From CBDAUN01 sp965214615 (GTDB lineage: Bacteria; Pseudomonadota; Gammaproteobacteria; Arenicellales; JAJDZL01), in the NCBI GenBank assembly GCA_965214615.1, contig OZ243952.1, forward strand, positions 2,480,001 through 2,544,000: a DNA stretch of 64,000 bases. The letters are read 5' to 3'. A model generated the notes under the pieces. That model worked only from the letters and a program-made list of their open reading frames with translations. It did no database searches and was not told the origin of the DNA. Each line of letters opens with the position of its first letter. Positions within the stretch are counted from its first letter, which is position 1. Both the position numbers and the translations under genes were made by a program. Below are positions 8,567 through 16,180 of the stretch, in pieces.

Positions 8567-9004
8567 CTAAGTCCAAGGATTGACTACCTTGGCACCGGTA
8601 TTTACAAACTCGCTTTCGTTGCGTGTAACTATCACACAACCACATCGAATAGCTGTTCCAGCGAGCATTGCGTCCGGAAGATGGCCATCGAACGGTTCAC
8701 CCCGTCGACGTTTTTCCTCCATGATGCGGGCGCAAATTTCAGCATCGGCAACAGTCCAGTCAAAAATCCGATCTTCAAAGACATCAGCGACTAATCTCTG
8801 AAAGCGTTCAGCAATATCGTTACGGCGCTTTCCAGAATCCAATTGGCCGATGCCATTGAGGATTTCCCAGACAGTTATTACGGCAAGACCAATCCCTGCC
8901 GGAGTAATTTCATCAAGAAAATTGGCAACCCGAGGTTCCGGGTTCGGGCGCATCATCTCGGAGAGAATATTTGTGTCGAGTAGCCAGGACGTAGGCGCTG
9001 TCAT
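8567..9004 (-). CDS. PIN-domain ribonuclease toxin (VapC/FitB type)
   Basis: A 145-residue PIN-domain protein, the toxin of a type II toxin-antitoxin pair; characterised members are Mg-dependent endoribonucleases that cut tRNA or rRNA. The first acidic residue is in WLLDTNILSEMMRPNPEP, Glu in ITVWEILNGIGQLDSGKRR, and the last acidic residues in HLPDAMLAGTAIRCGCVIVTRNESEF, so the catalytic quartet looks complete. The sequence resembles the FitB subgroup. Its ATG overlaps the antitoxin stop by 4 bp (ATGA). The toxin is probably functional; the RNA target cannot be predicted. Confidence 0.92.
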   Translation of the reverse strand: MTAPTSWLLDTNILSEMMRPNPEPRVANFLDEITPAGIGLAVITVWEILNGIGQLDSGKRRNDIAERFQRLVADVFEDRIFDWTVADAEICARIMEEKRRRGEPFDGHLPDAMLAGTAIRCGCVIVTRNESEFVNTGAKVVNPWT

Positions 9005-9258
9005 GTTCCACCCTTGTCGGAAAGCGAAACAGGTTTATAGCCATAGCGTCCAGAAAGTGGCAATTCAACTCCATGTTCCTGCCCGAAATATCGTCGGAAG
9101 GCTTCTGACGGCTTTGTATGTGCCTCCGAACGCTTACGCGTATCGTGGATCAAACGGCGAACAAACTCTTCCATTGAGAGACCTCTATGCGCCGCTTCCT
9201 GCTTGATCCATGATTTATCGCTCGGATTGATGTTTCGAACAAGTATGGCAGAACTCAT
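9001..9258 (-). CDS. FitA/VapB-type ribbon-helix-helix antitoxin
   Basis: An 85-residue protein directly upstream of and overlapping the PIN toxin gene. The N-terminal half (ILVRNINPSDKSWIKQEAAH, RGLSMEEFVRRLI) matches the ribbon-helix-helix of FitA-like antitoxins, a dimeric DNA-binding fold that autorepresses the operon. The C-terminal half (FGQEHGVELPLSGRYGYKP) would be the toxin-binding segment, where an Arg commonly enters the PIN active site in the Fit system. Identification rests on both the fold signature and the operon position. Confidence 0.87.
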   Translation of the reverse strand: MSSAILVRNINPSDKSWIKQEAAHRGLSMEEFVRRLIHDTRKRSEAHTKPSEAFRRYFGQEHGVELPLSGRYGYKPVSLSDKGGT

Positions 9259-9400
9259 TGGAATACTCCTTGTTCAGTTGACTGTGGAATTCAGAATGAT
9301 CTACAGAATGACATAGTGATAGCAAAATCAATAGATACAATTATTGACCTTGCTCCAAGAACCTGTACAGGGAATATTACGACCGAAAATGCCCGTGTCG

Positions 9401-9460
9401 GGGGCAAGTCGGCGCGATTCGGGGCAATTTCGCCAGGAATTAGGGCAAGTTCACTGAACC
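9401..9460. repeat. 20-bp-period GGGGCAA repeat, possible IS21-type end remnant
   Basis: Three units follow one another at 20-bp spacing, each opening with GGGGCAA or its variant AGGGCAA (at 9401, 9421 and about 9442) followed by a diverged half. IS21-family elements are known for multiple repeated transposase-binding sites inside their ends, and the GGGGCAA core fits my recollection of such ends. No istA/istB genes are present, so at most this is a solo remnant. Confidence 0.35.
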
Positions 9461-9622
9461 TAAGACATTCGCATCCGCTCAACAACAGTCAATTGCGACA
9501 CAGTTTTTTGTCATTGAGCAATTTTTGATGACTTTCACTGAAATGTGAAGTTTTAAAAGTCGAGTAGATTTTTCCCCGAGGCTTCGTGATCAAATCAGGA
9601 AATTGAAAATCAGCATGAAGTT

Positions 9623-9673
9623 CAATATCAAGATTAGAGTCACCGCTTCGCGCCGACATTAATCTTGATATTG
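9623..9673. repeat. 14-bp perfect inverted repeat
   Basis: CAATATCAAGATTA at 9623-9636 is matched by its exact reverse complement at 9660-9673, with a 23-bp spacer. It lies about 290 bp past the der stop codon. There is no T-run on either side, so an intrinsic terminator is unlikely; a repeat-element end or protein-binding palindrome is possible. Confidence 0.6.
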
Positions 9674-9960
9674 GTGAAATAGCGCTTATCTGCTGTAGAC
9701 AGGGCTCACCAATCGCGGGCGGTAAAATGCATTTAATGTTTCGCTCAAATTGGAAAACTTCAACTCAAATTCGAGACGGCTGAGCAGTTTGGGCGATTAA
9801 TCATTAAGGCAATATTACGCGCTTCAATTTGGCGACCAAATTGCATGAACAACGCGCCAGCCATCGGGGACATCGAAATCGCTGGTCGTAGGCGTATCGC
9901 GACAAAGGCGTCTAATCGACCCAATTCCATTGATTCGTCAATCTGGAACCAAACCGTCGC

Positions 9961-11283
9961 CTAGCGTTTCTTCTCGTACGGGTTGCTGGAGCTTCGGAAC
10001 ACGACTCTCACTGAAACATAGGACAAGCCATAGTGGGACTCGATAAATCCCTCCAAATACCGCTTGTAGTGTTTCGGCACGCTGCCGACATTGTTGCCAT
10101 GAATCACAACGACCGGCGGGCTGCGCCCCCCTTGATGCGCATACTTGAGCTTGACCGGACGGTTTCTCGACCTCGGCGGCGGGTGCTCTGAAATCGCACG
10201 CCGCAGCACTTCGTTCAATTTACCTGTCGTCATTTCGACGATTGCCGACTCGTAGGCACTGACTACCGCCTTGACGAGCCGCGTCAGGCCAGTCCGCTTC
10301 AAGCCGGACGCATAGATCCAGCCATCCCGTACAAACGACAGGCGCTTGCCCAGCGACCGGTCCAATGTGTCGCGCTGATACTGACCCTTGACCAGATCGC
10401 GCTTGTTCACCACCACCAGCAGAGGTCGGCCGGCGCGCTGAATCAGTCCGGCAAGTGTCGCATCCTGATCCGTAGCGCCTTCGGATGCATCAAGCACCAG
10501 AATTGCCACATGAGCCGCATCAATTGAACGCATAGACTTGATCACCGACAGCACCTCGAGAGATTCTTCGACTTTCGAACGCCGCCGCACGCCTGCGGTA
10601 TCGATGAATCTGAATCGCTTCCCGCTATGCGCCAAAGGCACCATCACACTGTCACGGGTCGTTCCCGGAGTATCGCTGACAATCAGCCTCTCGTCCTCGG
10701 CAATTGCATTGATCAATGTGGACTTGCCGACATTCGGCCGGCCGAGAACAGCCACTTTCGGGCCAGGGTCCTGCCACAGCGGATCCGTGTCGTCCGGCAA
10801 AGTCTCCGCGATCGACTTGAACATGGCGTGCACACCGTTGCCGCGACGCGCGGAAATCGCTACCGCTTCACCGAATCTCAAGGACTGAAAATCAGCAGAC
10901 GCGATCGCAAGATCAAGCCCCTCGGTCTTGTTGATGGCAACAGTGACTGGAAGATTGGCCTTGCCAAGCAGATCGGCAATGTCCTGGTCCGCAACCGTCA
11001 GACCCTCTATCGCATCGACAATCAGAACCACATGATCGGTTTCGTCCAATACGGTTTCGACCTGGCGCCTGACCAGGCCTGAAATCCAATCCCTGTCTTC
11101 GCCGATGCCTCCCGTATCGACAATCAGAATTTCCCGGCCGTCGATTCGAGCTATGCCGTAAAGGCGATCGCGCGTCACACCGGGCGTGTCGTCGACGAGC
11201 GCATCGCGCGAATCAGTGAGGCGATTGAACAGCGTGGACTTGCCGACATTGGGACGGCCGATGATGCTGACGACGGGCAACAT
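9961..11283 (-). CDS. der: Ribosome biogenesis GTPase Der (EngA)
   Basis: Der is an essential double GTPase that helps mature the 50S ribosomal subunit. The 440-residue protein has two G domains in tandem. The first starts GRPNVGKSTLFNRL, with the G3 region DTGGIGED. The second has GRPNVGKSTLINAI, the G3 region DTAGVRRRSKV and the G4 motif NKRDLV. In the first domain the G4 motif reads NKTEG, where NKxD is usual, so guanine contacts there may be altered. The C-terminal KH-like domain (PPPRSRNRPVKLKYAHQGG) ends with a basic tail. It lies 80 bp downstream of bamB in the conserved gammaproteobacterial order. Confidence 0.97.
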   Translation of the reverse strand: MLPVVSIIGRPNVGKSTLFNRLTDSRDALVDDTPGVTRDRLYGIARIDGREILIVDTGGIGEDRDWISGLVRRQVETVLDETDHVVLIVDAIEGLTVADQDIADLLGKANLPVTVAINKTEGLDLAIASADFQSLRFGEAVAISARRGNGVHAMFKSIAETLPDDTDPLWQDPGPKVAVLGRPNVGKSTLINAIAEDERLIVSDTPGTTRDSVMVPLAHSGKRFRFIDTAGVRRRSKVEESLEVLSVIKSMRSIDAAHVAILVLDASEGATDQDATLAGLIQRAGRPLLVVVNKRDLVKGQYQRDTLDRSLGKRLSFVRDGWIYASGLKRTGLTRLVKAVVSAYESAIVEMTTGKLNEVLRRAISEHPPPRSRNRPVKLKYAHQGGRSPPVVVIHGNNVGSVPKHYKRYLEGFIESHYGLSYVSVRVVFRSSSNPYEKKR

Positions 11284-11363
11284 TGAAATTCTCGCTGGCA
11301 GGTTCGCAGCGCTTGGACGCTGAATTACCGCAAAGGGTTCCGCCCGGATGAGCGGGAAGCGTC

Positions 11364-12533
11364 CTATTTGGCCACGGCTATGGAATAGGCGCGCAATTCG
11401 CCAGAGCGGAAGGCGGCATGCAAAACTTCGCCCTGGGAATAGAGCCCTTCGGAAATGACCCTTTTTCTGGTGTTCAAACGACCGACAAACTCGCCCGAGT
11501 CCACGGAAATGACGTGCATCACGCCTAGATTGTCGGCCGCGACAAGGTAATTGCCAACCTGCGCCATGGCTGCAATGCCCCTATGAAGCAGCGCCGGCTG
11601 ACTCCAAATCTGTTCGCCGCTGAGCCGGTCGACAGCAAATATTTCACTGTTGCCGCCTACTGCGAAAATGTGCAGGGAACCTCCGGCAATGCGATTGCCA
11701 ATCGGCTTGGTTGCCGACCAAAGCCGCTGCAAGTTACGCAAGTCATAGGCAACCAGACTGTCCGGCAAGGCGGCGGCGTACAAGGTATGGCCAATGATGA
11801 TCGAACTGGTGTTCGCATTTTCCAATCGCTCGACATCGCCAAGGCGCCGGGCGCCTGTCGAAATTTTCCAGTTTGTGATTCCCACATCGGCATCAAAACC
11901 GACGACTTGCCCGCTTGCGTTGCCGACCACGATGCTATCGCCGTAGGTATGCAAAGGGGCGGTAGAGCGAAGGGTGAAGTTCGGCTGATCAAATTCTCCC
12001 GCCCAGAGCTGTTCGCCGGTGGCAGCATCCAATCCGACAAGGCTACCGTCAATCGAGCGAATGAATACGCCCCCGCGAAACACGACAGGCGTGCCGATTA
12101 CCACACGGCCGAGAGGATGTCTCCACAGCTCGGCTCCGCTGTCAGGAGAACGGCCGACGACATCGCCGGACTCTGTCACGACTGCGAGCAGATTTTCCGA
12201 CGCGCCGACAGCTGCCGACAGGGCTTCACCGGTTTCGACCGACCAGATGCGGCTTCCGCTGCCCGAATCGAGCGCCGATAGCCGTCCGTTCAAAGTCGCC
12301 GCATAAATGCGGCCATCAGCAAAGGCAGGCTGCAGAGTGCTGAGATTGTTTTCGAAACTGTGCCCGCTGTCAAGCTCCCACTGCTCGCTCAATACGACGC
12401 TTTGCTCAAACTTTTCCAGCTTGGCCGGCTCCGGCGGCTTGTACTTGCCCCCGCCGCAGGCTGAGACTGCAATGCACGCGACGGCGGCAAGGCAGAGCCT
12501 ACGAATTGTTCGAATCTTGTACACGTGTGTCAT
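11364..12533 (-). CDS. bamB: Outer membrane assembly lipoprotein BamB
   Basis: BamB is the beta-propeller lipoprotein of the BAM complex, which folds beta-barrel proteins into the outer membrane and may well service the autotransporter encoded further right. The N-terminus (RTIRRLCLAAVACIAVSAC) is a signal peptide with a lipobox ending at Cys26, followed by GGGKYKPPEPAK. The body of the 389-residue protein contains repeated PQQ-like blades such as GRIYAATLNGRLSALDSGSG and GEQLWAGEFDQPNF. Length and position (yfgM-bamB-der) match the family. The start ATG lies inside the end of yfgM, giving a 35-bp overlap; no later in-frame start would preserve the signal peptide. Confidence 0.95.
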   Translation of the reverse strand: MTHVYKIRTIRRLCLAAVACIAVSACGGGKYKPPEPAKLEKFEQSVVLSEQWELDSGHSFENNLSTLQPAFADGRIYAATLNGRLSALDSGSGSRIWSVETGEALSAAVGASENLLAVVTESGDVVGRSPDSGAELWRHPLGRVVIGTPVVFRGGVFIRSIDGSLVGLDAATGEQLWAGEFDQPNFTLRSTAPLHTYGDSIVVGNASGQVVGFDADVGITNWKISTGARRLGDVERLENANTSSIIIGHTLYAAALPDSLVAYDLRNLQRLWSATKPIGNRIAGGSLHIFAVGGNSEIFAVDRLSGEQIWSQPALLHRGIAAMAQVGNYLVAADNLGVMHVISVDSGEFVGRLNTRKRVISEGLYSQGEVLHAAFRSGELRAYSIAVAK

Positions 12534-13131
12534 TCATTTTCAATGTAAGCAGACTTCTGTACGGCGAGCCCGGCTCAATCGTTTCAAGACTGCGCTCATA
12601 TTCGGAATGCGCCTCGGAAAAACGCTGCAGCCCGCGCAATGCGTCGCCACGCAATTCGCGATAGTGAGATTCAAAGCCGCTCATGTCGCCAATGTCCAGC
12701 ACTTTCAGCGCTCCTTCATAGTCGTTTTCGGCGTTCATCAGCCGGGCAAGACGAATCCGCGCGGCATGCACGCTTGAATCCTCCGAGGCATTGTCGATCA
12801 CCCACCGAAGAGCCTCGTACGCCTGATCGATTTCGCCCATTTCGTAATGAATCCGTGCGCGCAGCAAAACCGTCTGGCCCGCGTACGCAGTATCGGGGAA
12901 CTCATCAACCAGCTGCTGAGCCAGCTCGTTGGCAGCCAGAAAGTTCTCATCGACCATCTCAAGCGTAATCTGCTCGTACAAATCGGATGCCGCCTCGGCC
13001 TTGCCGGTCTGATACGAGTTCCATCCGTTAAAACCGATGACTGCGGTCAGGCCAAGTGAAACTCCGCCGATCAATGTCCAGCGGTACTCCTTCCACCAAT
13101 CTTTAATTTGATCTAGTCGTTCGTCTTCCAA
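12499..13131 (-). CDS. yfgM: YfgM-type periplasmic chaperone (TPR, membrane-anchored)
   Basis: A 210-residue protein with a short cytoplasmic N-terminus (EDERLDQIKDWWKEYRW), one transmembrane helix (TLIGGVSLGLTAVIGF) and a periplasmic TPR-like domain with ELAQQLVDEFPDTAYAGQTV and AYEALRWVIDNASEDSSVHA. In E. coli YfgM binds the SecYEG translocon with PpiD and assists periplasmic folding. The family assignment comes from topology plus position between hisS and bamB. The start appears to be a TTG at 13131, because no ATG precedes the conserved KDWWKEY segment. It overlaps bamB by 35 bp, so the two are probably expressed together. Confidence 0.88.
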   Translation of the reverse strand: MEDERLDQIKDWWKEYRWTLIGGVSLGLTAVIGFNGWNSYQTGKAEAASDLYEQITLEMVDENFLAANELAQQLVDEFPDTAYAGQTVLLRARIHYEMGEIDQAYEALRWVIDNASEDSSVHAARIRLARLMNAENDYEGALKVLDIGDMSGFESHYRELRGDALRGLQRFSEAHSEYERSLETIEPGSPYRSLLTLKMNDTRVQDSNNS

Positions 13132-13172
13132 AACTAGTCCGACTCTCTGTTGTGTTCAAATAATGTCAGGCC

Positions 13173-14450
13173 TCAGGCCTGATCTCGCTGCAATTCACCG
13201 GAAACCGATGCGACTATTGCGTCCAGGCTGACACTGATCTGCTCGTAGGTTGACAGGTTTTTCAGCAAAGCCGAGTGCGCCTTGACTTCCGAATCGCCGA
13301 TTATAATGGCAATGCGCGCTCCAGAGCGGTCGGCCTGCTTGAGCTGGCTTGCGAGCTTGCCGCCGCCGCAGTTCAGGGTCACGCCGATCCCGGCCCGGCG
13401 CAGGCGCTCTGCCGCTTGCATCCCGACTTTTTCAGCCTCGTCGCCCAGCATGGCGAGATACGCCCGCCTGGAACGCTCCGACTCGTCGCGGCTCTGCGAG
13501 CAAACCTCGACCAGCCTTTCGATGCCGCATGCGAATCCGGCGCCAGGCACCGCACCGCCGCCGAGATGCCGAACCAGTCCGTCGTATCTGCCGCCCGCGC
13601 AAACCGCGTTCTGCGCACCGAGCCCCTGGCCGGCAATCCACTCGAAAACCGTACCCGAATAGTAGTCCAGGCCCCGCACCAGACGCGGATTGACGCTGTA
13701 GGCAATACCCAGATCGTCAAGCATGGCCTGCAGTTTTTCGAAGTGACTTCGCGATTGCTCGCCCAGATACTCCGCCAAGGTCGGCGCGCCTGCGATCAGA
13801 TCCTGCAAATCCGGATTCTTGCTGTCTAGAATTCTCAGCGGATTCCTTGTCAGCCTGCGAAGACTGTCGGAATCGAGGCTGTCGCGGTAGCGCTCAAAAT
13901 AGTCCACCAGCGCAGTTCGATACTGCGCCCGCGATTCGGCTTCGCCGAGCGAATTGATCTGAAGCTCTACGGAACCGGCAATGTTCAGCTGCCGCCACAG
14001 CGCCTGGCCGACCAGCATGAGCTCGGCATCGATGTCCGGCCCGGTCCAGCCGAACGCTTCGATGCCATATTGATGGAACTGGCGGAATCGGCCCTTTTGC
14101 GGGCGTTCATAGCGAAACATGGGACCCATATACCAAAGACGCGCTTTCGAATTGTGGAACAGGCCATGCTGGATGCCCGCGCGCACGCAGCTCGCTGTCG
14201 CTTCCGGTCGCAGCGTGATTGACTCGCCGCTGTTGTCGGCGAAGGTGTACATCTCCTTTTCGACAATGTCCGTCGCTTCGCCGATCGAGCGCTTGAACAA
14301 TTCTGTGCGTTCCAAAAGCGGCAGACGAATTTCAAGGTAGCCGTACAGATCTGAAACACGTCGTATCGCACGCTCGACATCCTGCCAAAGCGCCACGGCG
14401 TCGGGCAGAAGATCAGGCATCCCGCGCACCGACTGAATGTGGCCTCCCAC
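13173..14450 (-). CDS. hisS: Histidyl-tRNA synthetase
   Basis: Charges tRNA-His with histidine in the cytoplasm. The 425-residue class II synthetase begins HIQSVRGMPDLLPD. It shows motif 2 (MFRYERPQKGRFRQFHQYG), the histidine-specific motif LVRGLDYYSGTVFEW, motif 3 (GAGFACGIERLV) and a C-terminal anticodon-binding domain (about residues 330-415). The start is a GTG at 14450 that shares one base with the stop of rlmN (TAGTG), a strong sign of coupling. ispG, which usually sits just upstream in this order, is absent here. Confidence 0.97.
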   Translation of the reverse strand: MGGHIQSVRGMPDLLPDAVALWQDVERAIRRVSDLYGYLEIRLPLLERTELFKRSIGEATDIVEKEMYTFADNSGESITLRPEATASCVRAGIQHGLFHNSKARLWYMGPMFRYERPQKGRFRQFHQYGIEAFGWTGPDIDAELMLVGQALWRQLNIAGSVELQINSLGEAESRAQYRTALVDYFERYRDSLDSDSLRRLTRNPLRILDSKNPDLQDLIAGAPTLAEYLGEQSRSHFEKLQAMLDDLGIAYSVNPRLVRGLDYYSGTVFEWIAGQGLGAQNAVCAGGRYDGLVRHLGGGAVPGAGFACGIERLVEVCSQSRDESERSRRAYLAMLGDEAEKVGMQAAERLRRAGIGVTLNCGGGKLASQLKQADRSGARIAIIIGDSEVKAHSALLKNLSTYEQISVSLDAIVASVSGELQRDQA

Positions 14451-15586
14451 TAGCCCTGCCCCGCCAAAGATGCGGCCTGCGCAGTCTGCGCCGTGCGCTG
14501 CTGGCGAAGAAGCTTTTCATTGAACCTGATCGAACGCCTGGTCCTGTCCTCGAACTTGCCCGCCAGCTGTCCGCATGCTGCGTCGACATCATCGCCTCGG
14601 GTTTTTCGCGTAATAGTCATCACTCCGGCATTCAGCAGCACGGTTCTGAAACGGTCGATCACATCCCGGCTGCTGCGGCGATAAGCCAATCCCCTTACCG
14701 GGTTATAGGGAATCAGATTCACCTTCGCCGGAACATCCTCCAGCTGCCGCACCAGCTGCCGCGCATGATCCAGGCTGTCATTGACGCCGGCGAGCATGAT
14801 GTATTCGAAAGTCACGCGGGCACGGTGATTGTCCATCACATAGCGGCGGCAGGCGTCAAGCAGTTCGCGGATCGGGTACTTCCTATTCAAAGGCACAAGC
14901 CGGTCTCGCAGTTCGTCGTTCGGTGCATGCAGCGACACCGCCAGACTCACCGGACAATCGGTGCGCAAACGGTCGATTGCCGGAACCACGCCCGCAGTAC
15001 TCAGGGTAACGCGGCGTTTCGAGAATCCGTAGCTGCAGTCATCAAGCATCAGATTGAGCGCCGGCACCACCTGGTCGTAGTTCATCAGCGGCTCGCCCAT
15101 GCCCATCAGGACAATGTTGGTGATCGCCTGATCGGACGAAGTATCGGCGGCAAGCAAATTTCGCGCCAGAAATACCTGCCCGATAATCTCCGCCGCGTCT
15201 AGATTCCGATTAAAGCCGTGGTGTCCGGTCGCGCAGAACGAGCACGTCAGCGAGCATCCGACCTGCGAAGAGACGCACAGCGTTCCCCGAGGGGGCTCAG
15301 GAATGAAAACGGTTTCAATGCAATTTCCGTCATGCAGCGAAAAAAGCCATTTTCTCGTTCCGTCGAATGACTTGGATTCGCTTGCGACTGCGGGCAGGTC
15401 GCACACTGCCGATTCGCTTAGATGCGCACGCAGCACCTTGCTCAAATCCGTCATCGCATCAAAGCGCATGACGCTTCGCTGATGAATCCACTTCATCAGC
15501 TGATCGGCACGGAATGACGGTTCGCCCAGGTCGGCGAAGTACGCCTTCAGTCCTTCGCGGTCGAGATTGAACAGGTTTTGCTTCAA
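14450..15586 (-). CDS. rlmN: 23S rRNA/tRNA adenine-C2 methyltransferase RlmN
   Basis: A radical SAM enzyme that methylates C2 of A2503 in 23S rRNA and A37 of some tRNAs. The 378-residue product contains the accessory N-terminal domain (LKQNLFNLDREGLKAYFADL), the 4Fe-4S motif CSLTCSFCATGHHGF, the SAM-binding MGMGEPLMN and the C-terminal Cys that takes part in catalysis (DDVDAACGQLAGKF). The frame is open much further upstream, to 15913, but that part overlaps ndk and is unlike the family. I place the start at a TTG at 15586, preceded by a weak GGA ribosome-binding element, because it gives the canonical N-terminus and length. It overlaps hisS by one base. Confidence 0.94.
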   Translation of the reverse strand: MKQNLFNLDREGLKAYFADLGEPSFRADQLMKWIHQRSVMRFDAMTDLSKVLRAHLSESAVCDLPAVASESKSFDGTRKWLFSLHDGNCIETVFIPEPPRGTLCVSSQVGCSLTCSFCATGHHGFNRNLDAAEIIGQVFLARNLLAADTSSDQAITNIVLMGMGEPLMNYDQVVPALNLMLDDCSYGFSKRRVTLSTAGVVPAIDRLRTDCPVSLAVSLHAPNDELRDRLVPLNRKYPIRELLDACRRYVMDNHRARVTFEYIMLAGVNDSLDHARQLVRQLEDVPAKVNLIPYNPVRGLAYRRSSRDVIDRFRTVLLNAGVMTITRKTRGDDVDAACGQLAGKFEDRTRRSIRFNEKLLRQQRTAQTAQAASLAGQG

Positions 15587-15614
15587 TTGTGATCCGTGCG
15601 CTGCAACGCGAATT

Positions 15615-16043
15615 CTAGTTCCGGCTGTGTATCTGATCGGCGGAAAAGAAAAATGCAATTTCAGATTTCGCAGTCTCCGGGGCGTCGGATCCGTGAACAC
15701 TGTTTCGTTCGACGTTTTCGGCAAAATCGGCCCTGATCGTGCCGTCTGCGGCATCGGCCGGATTGGTGGCGCCCATGATTTCACGGTTTTTCGCGATGGC
15801 CCCCTCGCCTTCGAGCACCTGAACCACGATCGGCCCCGACTGCATGTAGGACACGAGGCTGGCGAAAAACGGACGATCCTTGTGGACCGCATAGAAACCC
15901 TGCGCCTGCTCAAGGCTCAGATGCAGCATCCGGCACGCGACAATGGACAGCCCGCCGGCTTCAAAGCGTCGATTGATATCGCCGATAAGATCGCGGCCTA
16001 CGGCATCAGGTTTGATAATGGACAAGGTCTGTTCTATAGCCAT
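15615..16043 (-). CDS. ndk: Nucleoside diphosphate kinase
   Basis: Transfers the gamma-phosphate between nucleoside triphosphates and diphosphates through a phosphohistidine. The 142-residue protein begins AIEQTLSIIKPDAVGRDLIG and contains HKDRPFFASLV, GATNPADAADGTIRADFA and the active-site motif NSVHGSD with the catalytic His. The ATG at 16043 was chosen for the canonical N-terminus and for the AGGGA element just upstream; an in-frame extension to 16094 adds 17 unrelated residues. It sits 28 bp upstream of the rlmN start, the usual ndk-rlmN pairing. Confidence 0.97.
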   Translation of the reverse strand: MAIEQTLSIIKPDAVGRDLIGDINRRFEAGGLSIVACRMLHLSLEQAQGFYAVHKDRPFFASLVSYMQSGPIVVQVLEGEGAIAKNREIMGATNPADAADGTIRADFAENVERNSVHGSDAPETAKSEIAFFFSADQIHSRN

Positions 16044-16080
16044 TGGGCATTCCCTAAACAATGAATTGGTGAATATTGCG

Positions 16081-16106
16081 GGCTGCGGCAGCAAATTGCC
16101 GCAGCC
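16081..16106 (-). terminator. GC-rich hairpin between mtaB and ndk
   Basis: GGCTGCGGCA at 16081-16090 pairs perfectly with TGCCGCAGCC at 16097-16106 around a 6-base loop. It lies 75-100 bp past the mtaB stop and 38 bp before the ndk start. No T-run follows on the minus strand, so it may be a weak terminator, a pause site or an mRNA-stabilising stem rather than a classic intrinsic terminator. Confidence 0.5.
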
Positions 16107-16180
16107 ATGAATAACTTCGACGCCTCAGCGGGCATTTTACGGAACTTGCCGGACAATGTTGTAATTGAGCGCAAGCGCCT

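Larger units (their letters stand above)
9259..9960. other. 702-bp gene-free accessory stretch
   Basis: No coding frame of recognisable family lies between the antitoxin gene and der. The stretch holds a 20-bp-period repeat at 9401-9460 and an inverted repeat at 9623-9673, listed separately. Base composition is more AT-rich than in the flanking housekeeping genes, consistent with decayed mobile DNA. Confidence 0.5.

Noticed and set aside
7801..9960. Intact insertion sequence or composite transposon in the toxin-antitoxin patch
   Set aside because: Only a 5' IS110 fragment and a possible IS21-end repeat are present; no full transposase gene or matched ends were found.
15587..15913. Upstream extension of the rlmN frame
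   Set aside because: It overlaps ndk in another frame and its Arg/Pro/Ser-rich sequence is unlike RlmN; the TTG at 15586 gives the normal length.
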